Source of the DNA: an uncultured Lysobacteraceae bacterium
GTDB lineage: Bacteria > Pseudomonadota > Gammaproteobacteria > Xanthomonadales > Xanthomonadaceae
Reading direction: 5' to 3'
Length of the DNA stretch: 13,483 nucleotides
Assembly: GCA_946886995.1 (NCBI GenBank)
Contig: CAMPJU010000013.1
Location: 1 to 13,483, forward strand
Shown: positions 7,250-13,483 of the stretch, in pieces
How the letters are laid out: each line of letters opens with the position of its first letter
How positions within the stretch are numbered: position 1 is the stretch's first letter
Notes under the pieces: model-generated
What the model was told of the DNA's origin: nothing
The model's database searches: none
What the model saw: only the letters and a program-made list of their open reading frames with translations
Position numbers and translations under genes: made by a program

Positions 7250-7292
7250 ACGGAGTGTAGCCGGCGTGCGCAGGGCCATTGCTAAACTCCGT
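7250..7292. promoter_or_regulatory. Symmetrical divergent promoter between GGDEF-EAL gene and ygfB
   Basis: ACGGAGTGTAGC (7250-7261) is the reverse complement of GCTAAACTCCGT (7281-7292) apart from one base, with 19 bp between them. Each arm holds a -10-like hexamer: TAAACT (plus 7283-7288) for ygfB and TACACT (minus 7259-7254) for the GGDEF-EAL gene. The two promoters would use overlapping DNA for their upstream parts. No good -35 boxes are visible. The ygfB ATG is 7 nt past its -10, so its mRNA may be leaderless. The arms could also be an operator for a dimeric regulator. Confidence 0.5.
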
Positions 7293-7295
7293 CCG

Positions 7296-7850
7296 ATGTC
7301 GACTTCCTCCATGGAATTGCCCCCGCTTGCCGACGTGGCCGCAGAGGCCACGTCGCTCGGCCTGGCCATGTCGGCGCCCGAACTGCACGGCGCGACCTGT
7401 GGTTGGCTGGCGGGGGGCGGCGCCACCGGTGCCGGGTGGCTGGGCCGGGTGATGGCCGACGATGCGCAGCCGGCACCGGTGCCCGATGGCGCACTGGAGC
7501 GGTTGCTGGCTGCCAGCGCCGCGCAACTCGAGGACCGTGATTTCGGCTTCGAGCTGCTGCTTCCCGATGCCGACGCCACGCTGGAGGAACGCAGCGGCGC
7601 GCTGTTCGACTGGTGCCGCGGGTTCCTGGGTGCGTTCGGGCTCGCCGCAGGCGCGGAGCCGAAACTGTCGGACGAAGCGACCGAGGCACTGGCCGACCTG
7701 GCGAAGCTGGCGATGGCCACCGCCCAGGCCGACGGCGACCAGGAGGACGAAGCCGCGCTCGCCGAGATCGAGGAATTCGTCCGCGTCGCGACGCTGTTGC
7801 TGCACGGCGACTGCGTCCTGGCCGGGCGCCACCGCCGCAGCATGCACTGA
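7296..7850 (+). CDS. ygfB: YgfB/UPF0149 family protein
   Basis: A 184-aa all-helical cytoplasmic protein of the UPF0149 (YecA/YgfB) family. In Pseudomonas aeruginosa the YgfB homologue affects expression of the ampDh3 amidase and beta-lactam resistance; in most bacteria, and here, the function is not settled. Family marks are APELHG (27-32) near the N-terminus, FDWCRGFLGAFGL (104-116) in the middle, and the acidic stretch AQADGDQEDEAALAEIEEF with VRVATLLL near the end (143-169). The ATG at 7296 follows a -10-like hexamer by 7 nt and has no Shine-Dalgarno sequence; ATG 7311 is a weaker choice, and the reading-frame extension back to 7266 would start before the promoter. pepP begins 1 nt after its stop, the conserved ygfB-pepP pair. 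Confidence 0.93.
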   Translation: MSTSSMELPPLADVAAEATSLGLAMSAPELHGATCGWLAGGGATGAGWLGRVMADDAQPAPVPDGALERLLAASAAQLEDRDFGFELLLPDADATLEERSGALFDWCRGFLGAFGLAAGAEPKLSDEATEALADLAKLAMATAQADGDQEDEAALAEIEEFVRVATLLLHGDCVLAGRHRRSMH

Positions 7851-7851
7851 G

Positions 7852-9177
7852 ATGGCTGCCGTTTCGGGCATCCCGATGACGGGCCACGCGCGCCGGCGCC
7901 GGCAGCTGATGCGCATGGCCGGCGACGACGCGATCCTCGTCCTGCCCGCCGCCGCCGAGCGCGTCCGCAGCCGCGACACGCACTACCCGTACCGCCAGGA
8001 TTCCGACTTCTGGTATCTCACCGGCTTCGCGGAGCCGGAAGCGGTCCTGGTGCTGGTGCCCGGACGCGCGCACGGCGAGGCCTTGCTGTTCTGCCGTGAG
8101 CGGGATCCGGACCGCGAAGGCTGGGACGGCCCGCGAGCGGGGCCGGACGGCGCGGTGGAAGACTTCGGGATGGACGACGCCTACCCGATCGCCGACCTGG
8201 ACGAGATCCTGCCCGGCCTGCTGGAAGGGCGCTCGCGCGTGTACTACCACTTCGGTCGCGACGCGGAGTTCGACCTCAAGCTGATCGGATGGTTGAACCG
8301 GGTGCGTGCGCAGGTGCGGCAGGGCGCGCAGCCGCCGCACGAGTTCCTCGAACTCGGGCACCTGCTCGACGAGATGCGGCTGTTCAAGTCGCGCGACGAG
8401 CTGCGCCTGATGCAGCGGGCGGCGGACATCAGTGTCGCCGCGCACGAGGCGGTGATGCGCGCGGTGCGACCAGGGATGCGCGAATACGAGTTGCAGGCGA
8501 CGCTGGAGCATGCGTTCCGGGTGCGCGACGCGGTGCCGGCGTACCTGAGCATCGTCGGCGCCGGCGTCAACGCCTGCGTGCTGCACTACATCGCGAACGA
8601 CGGCCCCGTGCGCGACGGCGACCTGGTCCTGGTCGACGCGGGCGCCGAATACCGTGGCTACGCGGCGGACATCACCCGCACCTTCCCGGCAAGCGGGCGC
8701 TTCACCAAGGCGCAGCGCACGCTGCACGAACTCGTGGACCAGGCGCAGGCTGCCGCGCTGGCGCAGGCGCGGCCGGGCGTTGCGTACGAAGCGGGCCACC
8801 AGGCGGCCGTCGAGACACTGACCGACGGATTGCTGCGGCTGGGGCTGCTGAAGGGCAGCCTGGCGAAGAACATCGCCGACGGGACGTACAAGCGGTACTA
8901 CCGGCACAAGACCGGCCACTGGCTGGGCCTGGACGTGCACGACGTCGGCGAGTACCGGATCGACGGCGAATCACGCCTGCTCGAGCCGGGCATGGTGTTC
9001 ACCATCGAGCCCGGGCTCTACATCCCGCCCGACGACACCCGCGTCGCCGCGAAATGGCGTGGCATCGGCATCCGCACGGAGGACGACGTGCTGGTGACGA
9101 AGGACGGGCACAGGGTGCTCACCGGCAAGCTGGCGCGCACCGCCGACGAGATCGAGGCACTGATGGCCGGCGGCTAG
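7852..9177 (+). CDS. pepP: Xaa-Pro aminopeptidase (aminopeptidase P)
   Basis: PepP removes the N-terminal residue from peptides whose second residue is proline, in the cytoplasm. The 441-aa length equals that of E. coli PepP. The AMP_N domain (~8-150) carries RSRDTHYPYRQDSDFWYLTG; the pita-bread catalytic domain (~180-430) has the dinuclear metal ligands D262 and D273 (VDAGAE...ADITRTF), H356 (GHWLGLDVHDVG), E386 (TIEPGLY) and E410 (GIRTEDDV), which match D260, D271, H354, E383 and E406 of E. coli. The ATG at 7852 lies 1 nt after the ygfB stop and lacks a clear ribosome-binding site, so translation is probably coupled to ygfB; ATG 7876 is an alternative. In E. coli ubiH follows; here a convergent pepQ follows instead, and the stops of the two genes interlock. 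Confidence 0.96.
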   Translation: MAAVSGIPMTGHARRRRQLMRMAGDDAILVLPAAAERVRSRDTHYPYRQDSDFWYLTGFAEPEAVLVLVPGRAHGEALLFCRERDPDREGWDGPRAGPDGAVEDFGMDDAYPIADLDEILPGLLEGRSRVYYHFGRDAEFDLKLIGWLNRVRAQVRQGAQPPHEFLELGHLLDEMRLFKSRDELRLMQRAADISVAAHEAVMRAVRPGMREYELQATLEHAFRVRDAVPAYLSIVGAGVNACVLHYIANDGPVRDGDLVLVDAGAEYRGYAADITRTFPASGRFTKAQRTLHELVDQAQAAALAQARPGVAYEAGHQAAVETLTDGLLRLGLLKGSLAKNIADGTYKRYYRHKTGHWLGLDVHDVGEYRIDGESRLLEPGMVFTIEPGLYIPPDDTRVAAKWRGIGIRTEDDVLVTKDGHRVLTGKLARTADEIEALMAGG

Positions 9178-10508
9178 CCCGCCGCGAAGCCTTCCCGGGT
9201 GAGGTTCACCGGTTCGGCGTCGGTGCACGCGACATCGTCCTCGATGCGGATGCCGCCATACGGGCGGAACGCGTCGATCCGCGCCCAGTCCACGCTCGGG
9301 CCCAGGCCTTTCTCCTTCAACTGCTCGAGCAGCATGTCGATGAAGTACAGGCCTGGCTCGATGGTCACGACCATGCCGGGCTCGAGCACGCGGGTCAGGC
9401 GCAGGAACGGATGGCCGTCGGGCTTGTCGATGGTGCCGCCCTTGTCCGAGGCCGCGAATCCGCCGACATCGTGCACCTGCAGGCCGATCCCGTGCCCGAG
9501 GCCGTGCGGGAAGAACGCCGCGCTCACGCCGGTCTCGACGGCGACCTCGGGCGCGACCGTGATGACGCCGAAGTCCTTCAGCACGCCGGCGATCGCCAGG
9601 TGTGCATCCAGGTGCAGCTGCCGGTAGTCGACGCCGGAGCGCACCCGGCCGCACAGCGCCTGTTCGACGACGTCCATCGCTTCGACGAGCGCCTGGAACT
9701 CGCTCCCGGTGTCGCTGGCGTAAGTGCGGGTGATGTCGCAGGCGTAGCCGGCGTGGCTCCCGCCCGCGTCGATCAGGAAGCTGCGCGGCTGGCGCGGCGG
9801 CACGCGGTCGCGTTCGGTGTAGTGCAGCACCGCCGCATGCTCGTTGAGGCCCACGATGTTCGAGTACGGCAGGTCGTTGGCGTCCTGGCCCGCGGCCTGG
9901 CAATACGCCAGGTGGATGCCGAATTCGCTTGCGCCTGCGCGGAAGGCACGCTCCGCGGCGCGATGGCCGCGCACGCCACGCCGCGTGGCCGCGCGCATCA
10001 TCTCGATTTCGTACGCGGTCTTGTATGCGCGGTGGTACTCCAGGTAGTCGAGCACCGCACGCGGATTGTTCGGCTTGAACGCGCCGTACTGCCCCAGCGC
10101 GCTCTGGGGCTCGCCCAGGATCGCGCAGCGCGACGCGTCGCGTGGCAGGTGCTGCTGCGCTTCCTCCGCCTTGCGGATCACCACGACGTCGAAGTGTTCG
10201 GCCCAGTAGCCGGAAGGTTCGGCGGGCACCACGTGCCAGTAGTCGAACGGCTGCAGGTACAGCAGCTTCGGGCGGGCACCCGGCGTGTAGGCGATCCAGC
10301 TTCCCGGGATGTCGGTCAGCGGGACCCACGCCTTGAACTGGGGGTTCACCGCGTACGGGTAGTCGCGGTCGTCGAACACCTGGAAGTGCTGCGTTCCCGA
10401 CGGCACCAGCAGGTGGTCGAAGCCGCCGCGGGCCAGCGCTGCGTCCGCCCGGGCACAGACGGTTTCCAGGTGTTGGCGGTATAAGATCGGGACGTCGGGT
10501 GGGGACAT
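9174..10508 (-). CDS. pepQ: Xaa-Pro dipeptidase (prolidase)
   Basis: PepQ splits dipeptides ending in proline, the last step of proline-peptide recycling in the cytoplasm; some relatives (OPAA) also hydrolyse organophosphate esters as a side activity. The 444 aa match the E. coli enzyme (443). All five metal ligands are present: D247 and D258 (LIDAGG...CDITRTY), H339 (FPHGLGHGIGLQVHDVGG), E384 (TIEPGLYFI) and E423 (GGIRIEDDV). The N-terminal creatinase-like domain covers ~10-165. The ATG at 10508 is preceded by AAAGG at a usable distance and gives a normal N-terminus before RQHLETV. It is a paralogue of neighbouring pepP in the same M24 fold, but the two belong to distinct subfamilies, so they are not a recent duplication. 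No terminator separates it from pepP. Confidence 0.96.
   Translation of the reverse strand: MSPPDVPILYRQHLETVCARADAALARGGFDHLLVPSGTQHFQVFDDRDYPYAVNPQFKAWVPLTDIPGSWIAYTPGARPKLLYLQPFDYWHVVPAEPSGYWAEHFDVVVIRKAEEAQQHLPRDASRCAILGEPQSALGQYGAFKPNNPRAVLDYLEYHRAYKTAYEIEMMRAATRRGVRGHRAAERAFRAGASEFGIHLAYCQAAGQDANDLPYSNIVGLNEHAAVLHYTERDRVPPRQPRSFLIDAGGSHAGYACDITRTYASDTGSEFQALVEAMDVVEQALCGRVRSGVDYRQLHLDAHLAIAGVLKDFGVITVAPEVAVETGVSAAFFPHGLGHGIGLQVHDVGGFAASDKGGTIDKPDGHPFLRLTRVLEPGMVVTIEPGLYFIDMLLEQLKEKGLGPSVDWARIDAFRPYGGIRIEDDVACTDAEPVNLTREGFAAG
10480..10485 (+). promoter_or_regulatory. -10 box for the CHASE-GGDEF-EAL gene
   Basis: TATAAG (five of six to consensus) lies inside the antisense strand of the pepQ 5' coding region. 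Transcription would begin near 10492, about 7 nt before the GTG at 10499. No clear -35 hexamer is seen at the right distance, so a helper protein or another sigma factor is possible. Confidence 0.4.
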
Positions 10509-13222
10509 CGGGGCTACCTTTGGGGGCGTCTACGGATTTTGACGGATTCGGGCCGGAGCCGCAGGCCGACCCGGAGTCGCGCGGCGATGCGCCGCTGGGC
10601 ATCCCCGCCTGGCTCTGGAGCCTGCTCGTGTTCGTTGTCGGCGCGGGCTGCGCGGTCTGGGCGGCCAACGTGCAGCAGGCGCGGATGCAGGCCGAGCACG
10701 ACAAGGCGCTGGTCTCCGTCGCCGAGGGCGCCCCGATGGCGTTGCGCTCGGACCTGCTCGCCTGCGAACTGATGGTGCGGGCCCTGCAGAGCCTCTACCT
10801 CGCATCCAACGAGGTGAGTCCCCGCGAATTCAGCAATGTCTACGAGAACCTGCGGCCGCGTGAGGTGTTCCCGAGCCTGCAGGCGGTGGCGTTCGCGCGG
10901 CGCATCCCCGGGGAGGACGGCGACCGGTACGTGACCGAACTGGTCGCGCCACTGGAGGGCAACCGCGGCATCCTCGGCCTGGACGTGGGCAGCCAGCCCG
11001 GGAACCTCGACGCCGTGTTGCGGTCCCGCGACACCGACCAGGCCGCCGTATCGGCGCCATTCCGACTGGACCAGTCGGGCGAGCAGGCGCCGGCCGACGG
11101 CGTGACCCTGCGGCTGCCCGTCTACACCCCGGGCCCACCGCCAGTGGACGTCGAGGAACGCCGCGAACGGATGCGCGGATCGCTCGCGGTCTCGTTCCGC
11201 GCGGGCGACCTCATCGAGCAGAGCCTGCCGGTGGATGCGCGCGGCCAACTGCACGTGACGGTGGCCGATGTCACCGGCGACGCGATCGTGCCGCTCTACG
11301 ACTCGCACCCCGGCGAGCACGCGGACGCACGTGGCGGCTACCGGTTCCAGCACGAGCTCCGGTTCGGCGGGCGCACCTGGCAGCTGCAGATGCACGCGCT
11401 CGAGGGCGCGACCACGGCGGGCATTCCCTGGGGACTGTTGCTGCCGGGACTGCTGGCCAGCGCGTTGCTGGCGCTGCTGGTGTGGTCCGTGGCGACCACG
11501 CGCCGGCGGGCGCTCAACCTCGGCTGGCGCATGAGCCGCCGCTACCGCGAGAGCGAGGAGCGTTTCCGTGCGCTCAACGAACTGCTGCCCGCACTGGTCC
11601 TGCTGGCCAACAGCGACGACGGCCAGGTGACCTACGCCAACCAGGCCGCGCGCGCGCGCATGGGCGATGCGGTCAGTGGGCTGGAGTTGTTCTCGCTGTT
11701 CGAGGACGCGGTGCTGCGCGCGCGGCTGCGCGCGGACCAGGGCGAATGCAGCAACGTCGAGGCGGTGCTGCGCAGCGCCAGCGGCGACCGGTTCTGGGCC
11801 AGCGTGTCGATCAGCCAGGTGCTGTTCGGCGGGCGCGACAAGTTGCTGATGGTGGCGTCCGACATTTCCGAACAGCGCCAGCTGACCGAGCTGCTGAGCT
11901 ACCAGGCCAGCCACGACGCGCTGACCGAGCTCTACAACCGGCGCGAGTTCGAGCGCCGCGTCGAGCGGACCCTCGCCGAGATCGCCGCCGGTGCACCGGC
12001 CAGCGCGCTGCTGTACATCGACCTCGACCAGTTCAAGCTGATCAACGACACCTCCGGCCACATCGCCGGCGACCAGCTGCTCACCCAGCTTGCGGGACTG
12101 ATGCGCGAGCAGTTGCGCTCGGGCGACGTGCTGGCGCGCCTGGGCGGCGACGAGTTCGGCGTGCTCACCGCGAACGTGCAGGACAACGACGAGGTCCAGC
12201 ATGTCGCCGAGCGGCTGCGCGAGCGCATCGACGGCTACATGTTCGTGTGGGAGCAGCGCAGCTACGCGATCAGCGCGAGCATCGGCGTGGTGATGATCGA
12301 ACGGCCCGACATCACGCTGCGCGACCTGTTCGCGCAGGCCGACACGGCCTGCTACATGGCCAAGGAAAGCGGACGCAACCGGGTGCACTTCTATTCCGCC
12401 GAGGACGACCAGACCGTCCAGCGCCGCAGCGAGATGGAGTGGGCCAACCGCCTGCGCTGGGCCGTCGAGGAGAACCGGTTGCTGCTGGACTACCAGGAGC
12501 TCACGCCGCTGGCGGCCGGCCCCCACCGCGGCCCCCACATCGAGCTGCTGCTGCGGCTGCGCGACGAGGACGGGCGGGTGGTGATGCCGGGGGCGTTCAT
12601 CCCCGCGGCCGAGCGCTACGGGCTGATGTCGATGGTCGACCGCTGGGTGATCGAGACCGCGCTGTCGAACTTCGACGCGCTGCACGGCGACGGTCCGGAC
12701 ATGGAACTGGCGACGATCAACCTGTCCGCGGCCAGCCTGGAGGAGTCCGCGATCGCCGAGCGCATCCTCGAGTTGATGGCCGAGCACGACATCGCGGCGC
12801 ACCGGGTGTGCTTCGAGATCACCGAGACGGTCGCGGTCCGCAACCTGGCCCAGGTCACGCGCTTCATCGGCCAGCTGCGCGAAGCCGGATGCAAGATCGC
12901 GCTGGACGACTTCGGCTCGGGCATGTCCTCGTTCGGCTACCTCAAGAACCTGCCGGTGGACATCATCAAGATCGACGGCAGCTTCATCCGCGACCTGGGC
13001 ACGGACACCATGAGCCAGGCGATCGTGCGCGCGGTCACCGACATCGGCCACCAGCGCGGGCTGGAGGTGATCGCGGAATGGGTGACGAGCCCGCAGACGC
13101 TGGACGTGCTGGCGGAGATCGGCGTCGACTATGCGCAGGGGTACATCCTGCACAAGCCCGAGCCGGTGCTGTTCCAGCGCAAGGGCCTGGCCAACATCGC
13201 CGGCAGCCCGGCACCGCGCTGA
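10499..13222 (+). CDS. CHASE-PAS-GGDEF-EAL cyclic di-GMP enzyme
   Basis: A 907-aa inner-membrane protein that can form and degrade c-di-GMP. Domain order: short cytoplasmic tail, transmembrane helix (37-56), periplasmic CHASE sensor (~70-270, with LQSLYLASNEVSPREF), second helix (311-332), PAS (~352-460), GGDEF (~466-640) and EAL (~650-890). GGDEF is intact (549-553) and the inhibitory site R540-S-G-D543 is present, so product inhibition is expected. The EAL signature reads E682-L-L, but the catalytic set remains: NLSAAS, EITET, DDFGSGMSS, IKIDGSFI, IAEW, QGY. Small external molecules are the usual CHASE signals; the ligand here is unknown. Start is unsure: GTG 10499 overlaps pepQ by 10 bp, TTG 10520 would not; a start must precede the first helix. 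It converges on hemW with a 9-bp gap. Confidence 0.92.
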   Translation: MGTSGLPLGASTDFDGFGPEPQADPESRGDAPLGIPAWLWSLLVFVVGAGCAVWAANVQQARMQAEHDKALVSVAEGAPMALRSDLLACELMVRALQSLYLASNEVSPREFSNVYENLRPREVFPSLQAVAFARRIPGEDGDRYVTELVAPLEGNRGILGLDVGSQPGNLDAVLRSRDTDQAAVSAPFRLDQSGEQAPADGVTLRLPVYTPGPPPVDVEERRERMRGSLAVSFRAGDLIEQSLPVDARGQLHVTVADVTGDAIVPLYDSHPGEHADARGGYRFQHELRFGGRTWQLQMHALEGATTAGIPWGLLLPGLLASALLALLVWSVATTRRRALNLGWRMSRRYRESEERFRALNELLPALVLLANSDDGQVTYANQAARARMGDAVSGLELFSLFEDAVLRARLRADQGECSNVEAVLRSASGDRFWASVSISQVLFGGRDKLLMVASDISEQRQLTELLSYQASHDALTELYNRREFERRVERTLAEIAAGAPASALLYIDLDQFKLINDTSGHIAGDQLLTQLAGLMREQLRSGDVLARLGGDEFGVLTANVQDNDEVQHVAERLRERIDGYMFVWEQRSYAISASIGVVMIERPDITLRDLFAQADTACYMAKESGRNRVHFYSAEDDQTVQRRSEMEWANRLRWAVEENRLLLDYQELTPLAAGPHRGPHIELLLRLRDEDGRVVMPGAFIPAAERYGLMSMVDRWVIETALSNFDALHGDGPDMELATINLSAASLEESAIAERILELMAEHDIAAHRVCFEITETVAVRNLAQVTRFIGQLREAGCKIALDDFGSGMSSFGYLKNLPVDIIKIDGSFIRDLGTDTMSQAIVRAVTDIGHQRGLEVIAEWVTSPQTLDVLAEIGVDYAQGYILHKPEPVLFQRKGLANIAGSPAPR

Positions 13223-13231
13223 TCCTGTTCC

Positions 13232-13483
13232 TCAGTCCTCGAGGAAGAGCCCGACCACATCGTTGGTGAAACGGCGGCCGAGTTCGGTCGGCTGCACGCG
13301 GTCGCCTGCCCGGACGAGCCAGCCGCGCGCGACCGCCGTGCCCAGCGGATCGGCGATGGACGCGCGCGACAACCCCGTCCGTGCCTCGTAGGCATCCAGC
13401 GAGAAACCTTCGACGAGTCGCAGCGCGTTGAGCATGTAGTCGAACGGCCGGCGCGCCGGCCGCAGCCACTCGTCGCCACCGAT
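13232..13483 (-). CDS. hemW: HemW-type radical SAM heme chaperone, C-terminal part
   Basis: The last 83 codons of a gene that continues past the right edge. The stretch RRPFDYMLNALRLVEGFSL, followed by a winged-helix-like segment (DPLGTAVARGWLV, PTELGRRFTNDVV) and a short LFLED tail, is the typical HemN_C end of HemW, formerly called oxygen-independent coproporphyrinogen III oxidase-like protein. HemW binds heme and delivers it to respiratory enzymes. The radical SAM CxxxCxxC motif would lie outside the window, so HemN itself cannot be wholly excluded, though the end fits HemW better. It converges on the CHASE gene. Confidence 0.88.
   Translation of the reverse strand: MGGDEWLRPARRPFDYMLNALRLVEGFSLDAYEARTGLSRASIADPLGTAVARGWLVRAGDRVQPTELGRRFTNDVVGLFLED

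Noticed and set aside
7223..7843. Long N-terminal extension of the propeller GGDEF-EAL frame across ygfB
   Set aside because: The extension is antisense to the well-supported ygfB gene, lacks domain features, and would bury the clear signal peptide that begins at the GTG at 7222.
7462..7851. N-terminal extension of the pepP frame into ygfB
   Set aside because: It overlaps ygfB in another frame and adds ~130 Arg- and Ser-rich residues absent from the family; the ATG at 7852 gives the normal 441-aa length.
10514..13153. Open reading frame of 879 codons on the minus strand, antisense to the CHASE gene
   Set aside because: Same high-GC mirror effect; low-complexity composition and no recognisable motif, while the plus strand encodes intact CHASE, GGDEF and EAL domains.
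13223..13231. Possible terminator between the CHASE gene and hemW
   Set aside because: Only 9 bp separate the two stop codons and no stem with a T run is present here; the nearby CCTCGAGG is too short.
13445..13462. Perfect 18-bp GC palindrome (CGGCCGGCGCGCCGGCCG)
   Set aside because: It lies within hemW codons for R-P-A-R-R-P, is made only of G and C, has no U-tract, and is expected by chance fairly often in such DNA.

Overview
The window reads as GC-rich chromosomal DNA of a gammaproteobacterium, most likely the Xanthomonas/Lysobacter/Luteimonas group. This is inferred from gene order, protein character and base composition; no database was searched. It holds eleven protein genes (ten complete, one cut by the right edge), one structured RNA gene and several promoters and terminators. 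There are no insertion sequences, tRNAs, rRNAs, CRISPR arrays or prophage genes.

Left part (1-2700), all on the minus strand and read right to left: a small ZapB-like coiled-coil protein, zapA, the 6S RNA gene ssrS with its own terminator, fau (5-formyltetrahydrofolate cyclo-ligase), an EVE-domain protein and rpiA, closed by a bidirectional terminator. The zapA-ssrS-fau order is a classic gammaproteobacterial arrangement. It links Z-ring control, RNA polymerase regulation in stationary phase, folate salvage and pentose phosphate metabolism.

Middle (2693-9177): a 1.5-kaa membrane c-di-GMP enzyme (14-repeat periplasmic beta-propeller, Y_Y_Y, transmembrane helix, two PAS, GGDEF, EAL) lies between the ZapB-like/zapA side and the divergent ygfB-pepP pair. 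In E. coli zapA and ygfB face away from each other directly, so this signalling gene sits exactly in that old divergent junction. Its start and that of ygfB are separated by a near-perfect inverted repeat that carries a -10-like element for each direction.

Right part (9174-13483): pepQ (prolidase) is convergent with pepP, and their stop codons interlock in one CTAG. pepQ is divergent from a second c-di-GMP enzyme (CHASE-PAS-GGDEF-EAL), with 5' ends that touch or overlap. That gene is convergent with the C-terminal end of hemW.

No wholly new system was found. The points most worth following are the two GGDEF-EAL proteins with opposite feedback-site status, the unusually tight gene junctions, two candidate leaderless promoters and the symmetrical divergent promoter at 7250-7292.
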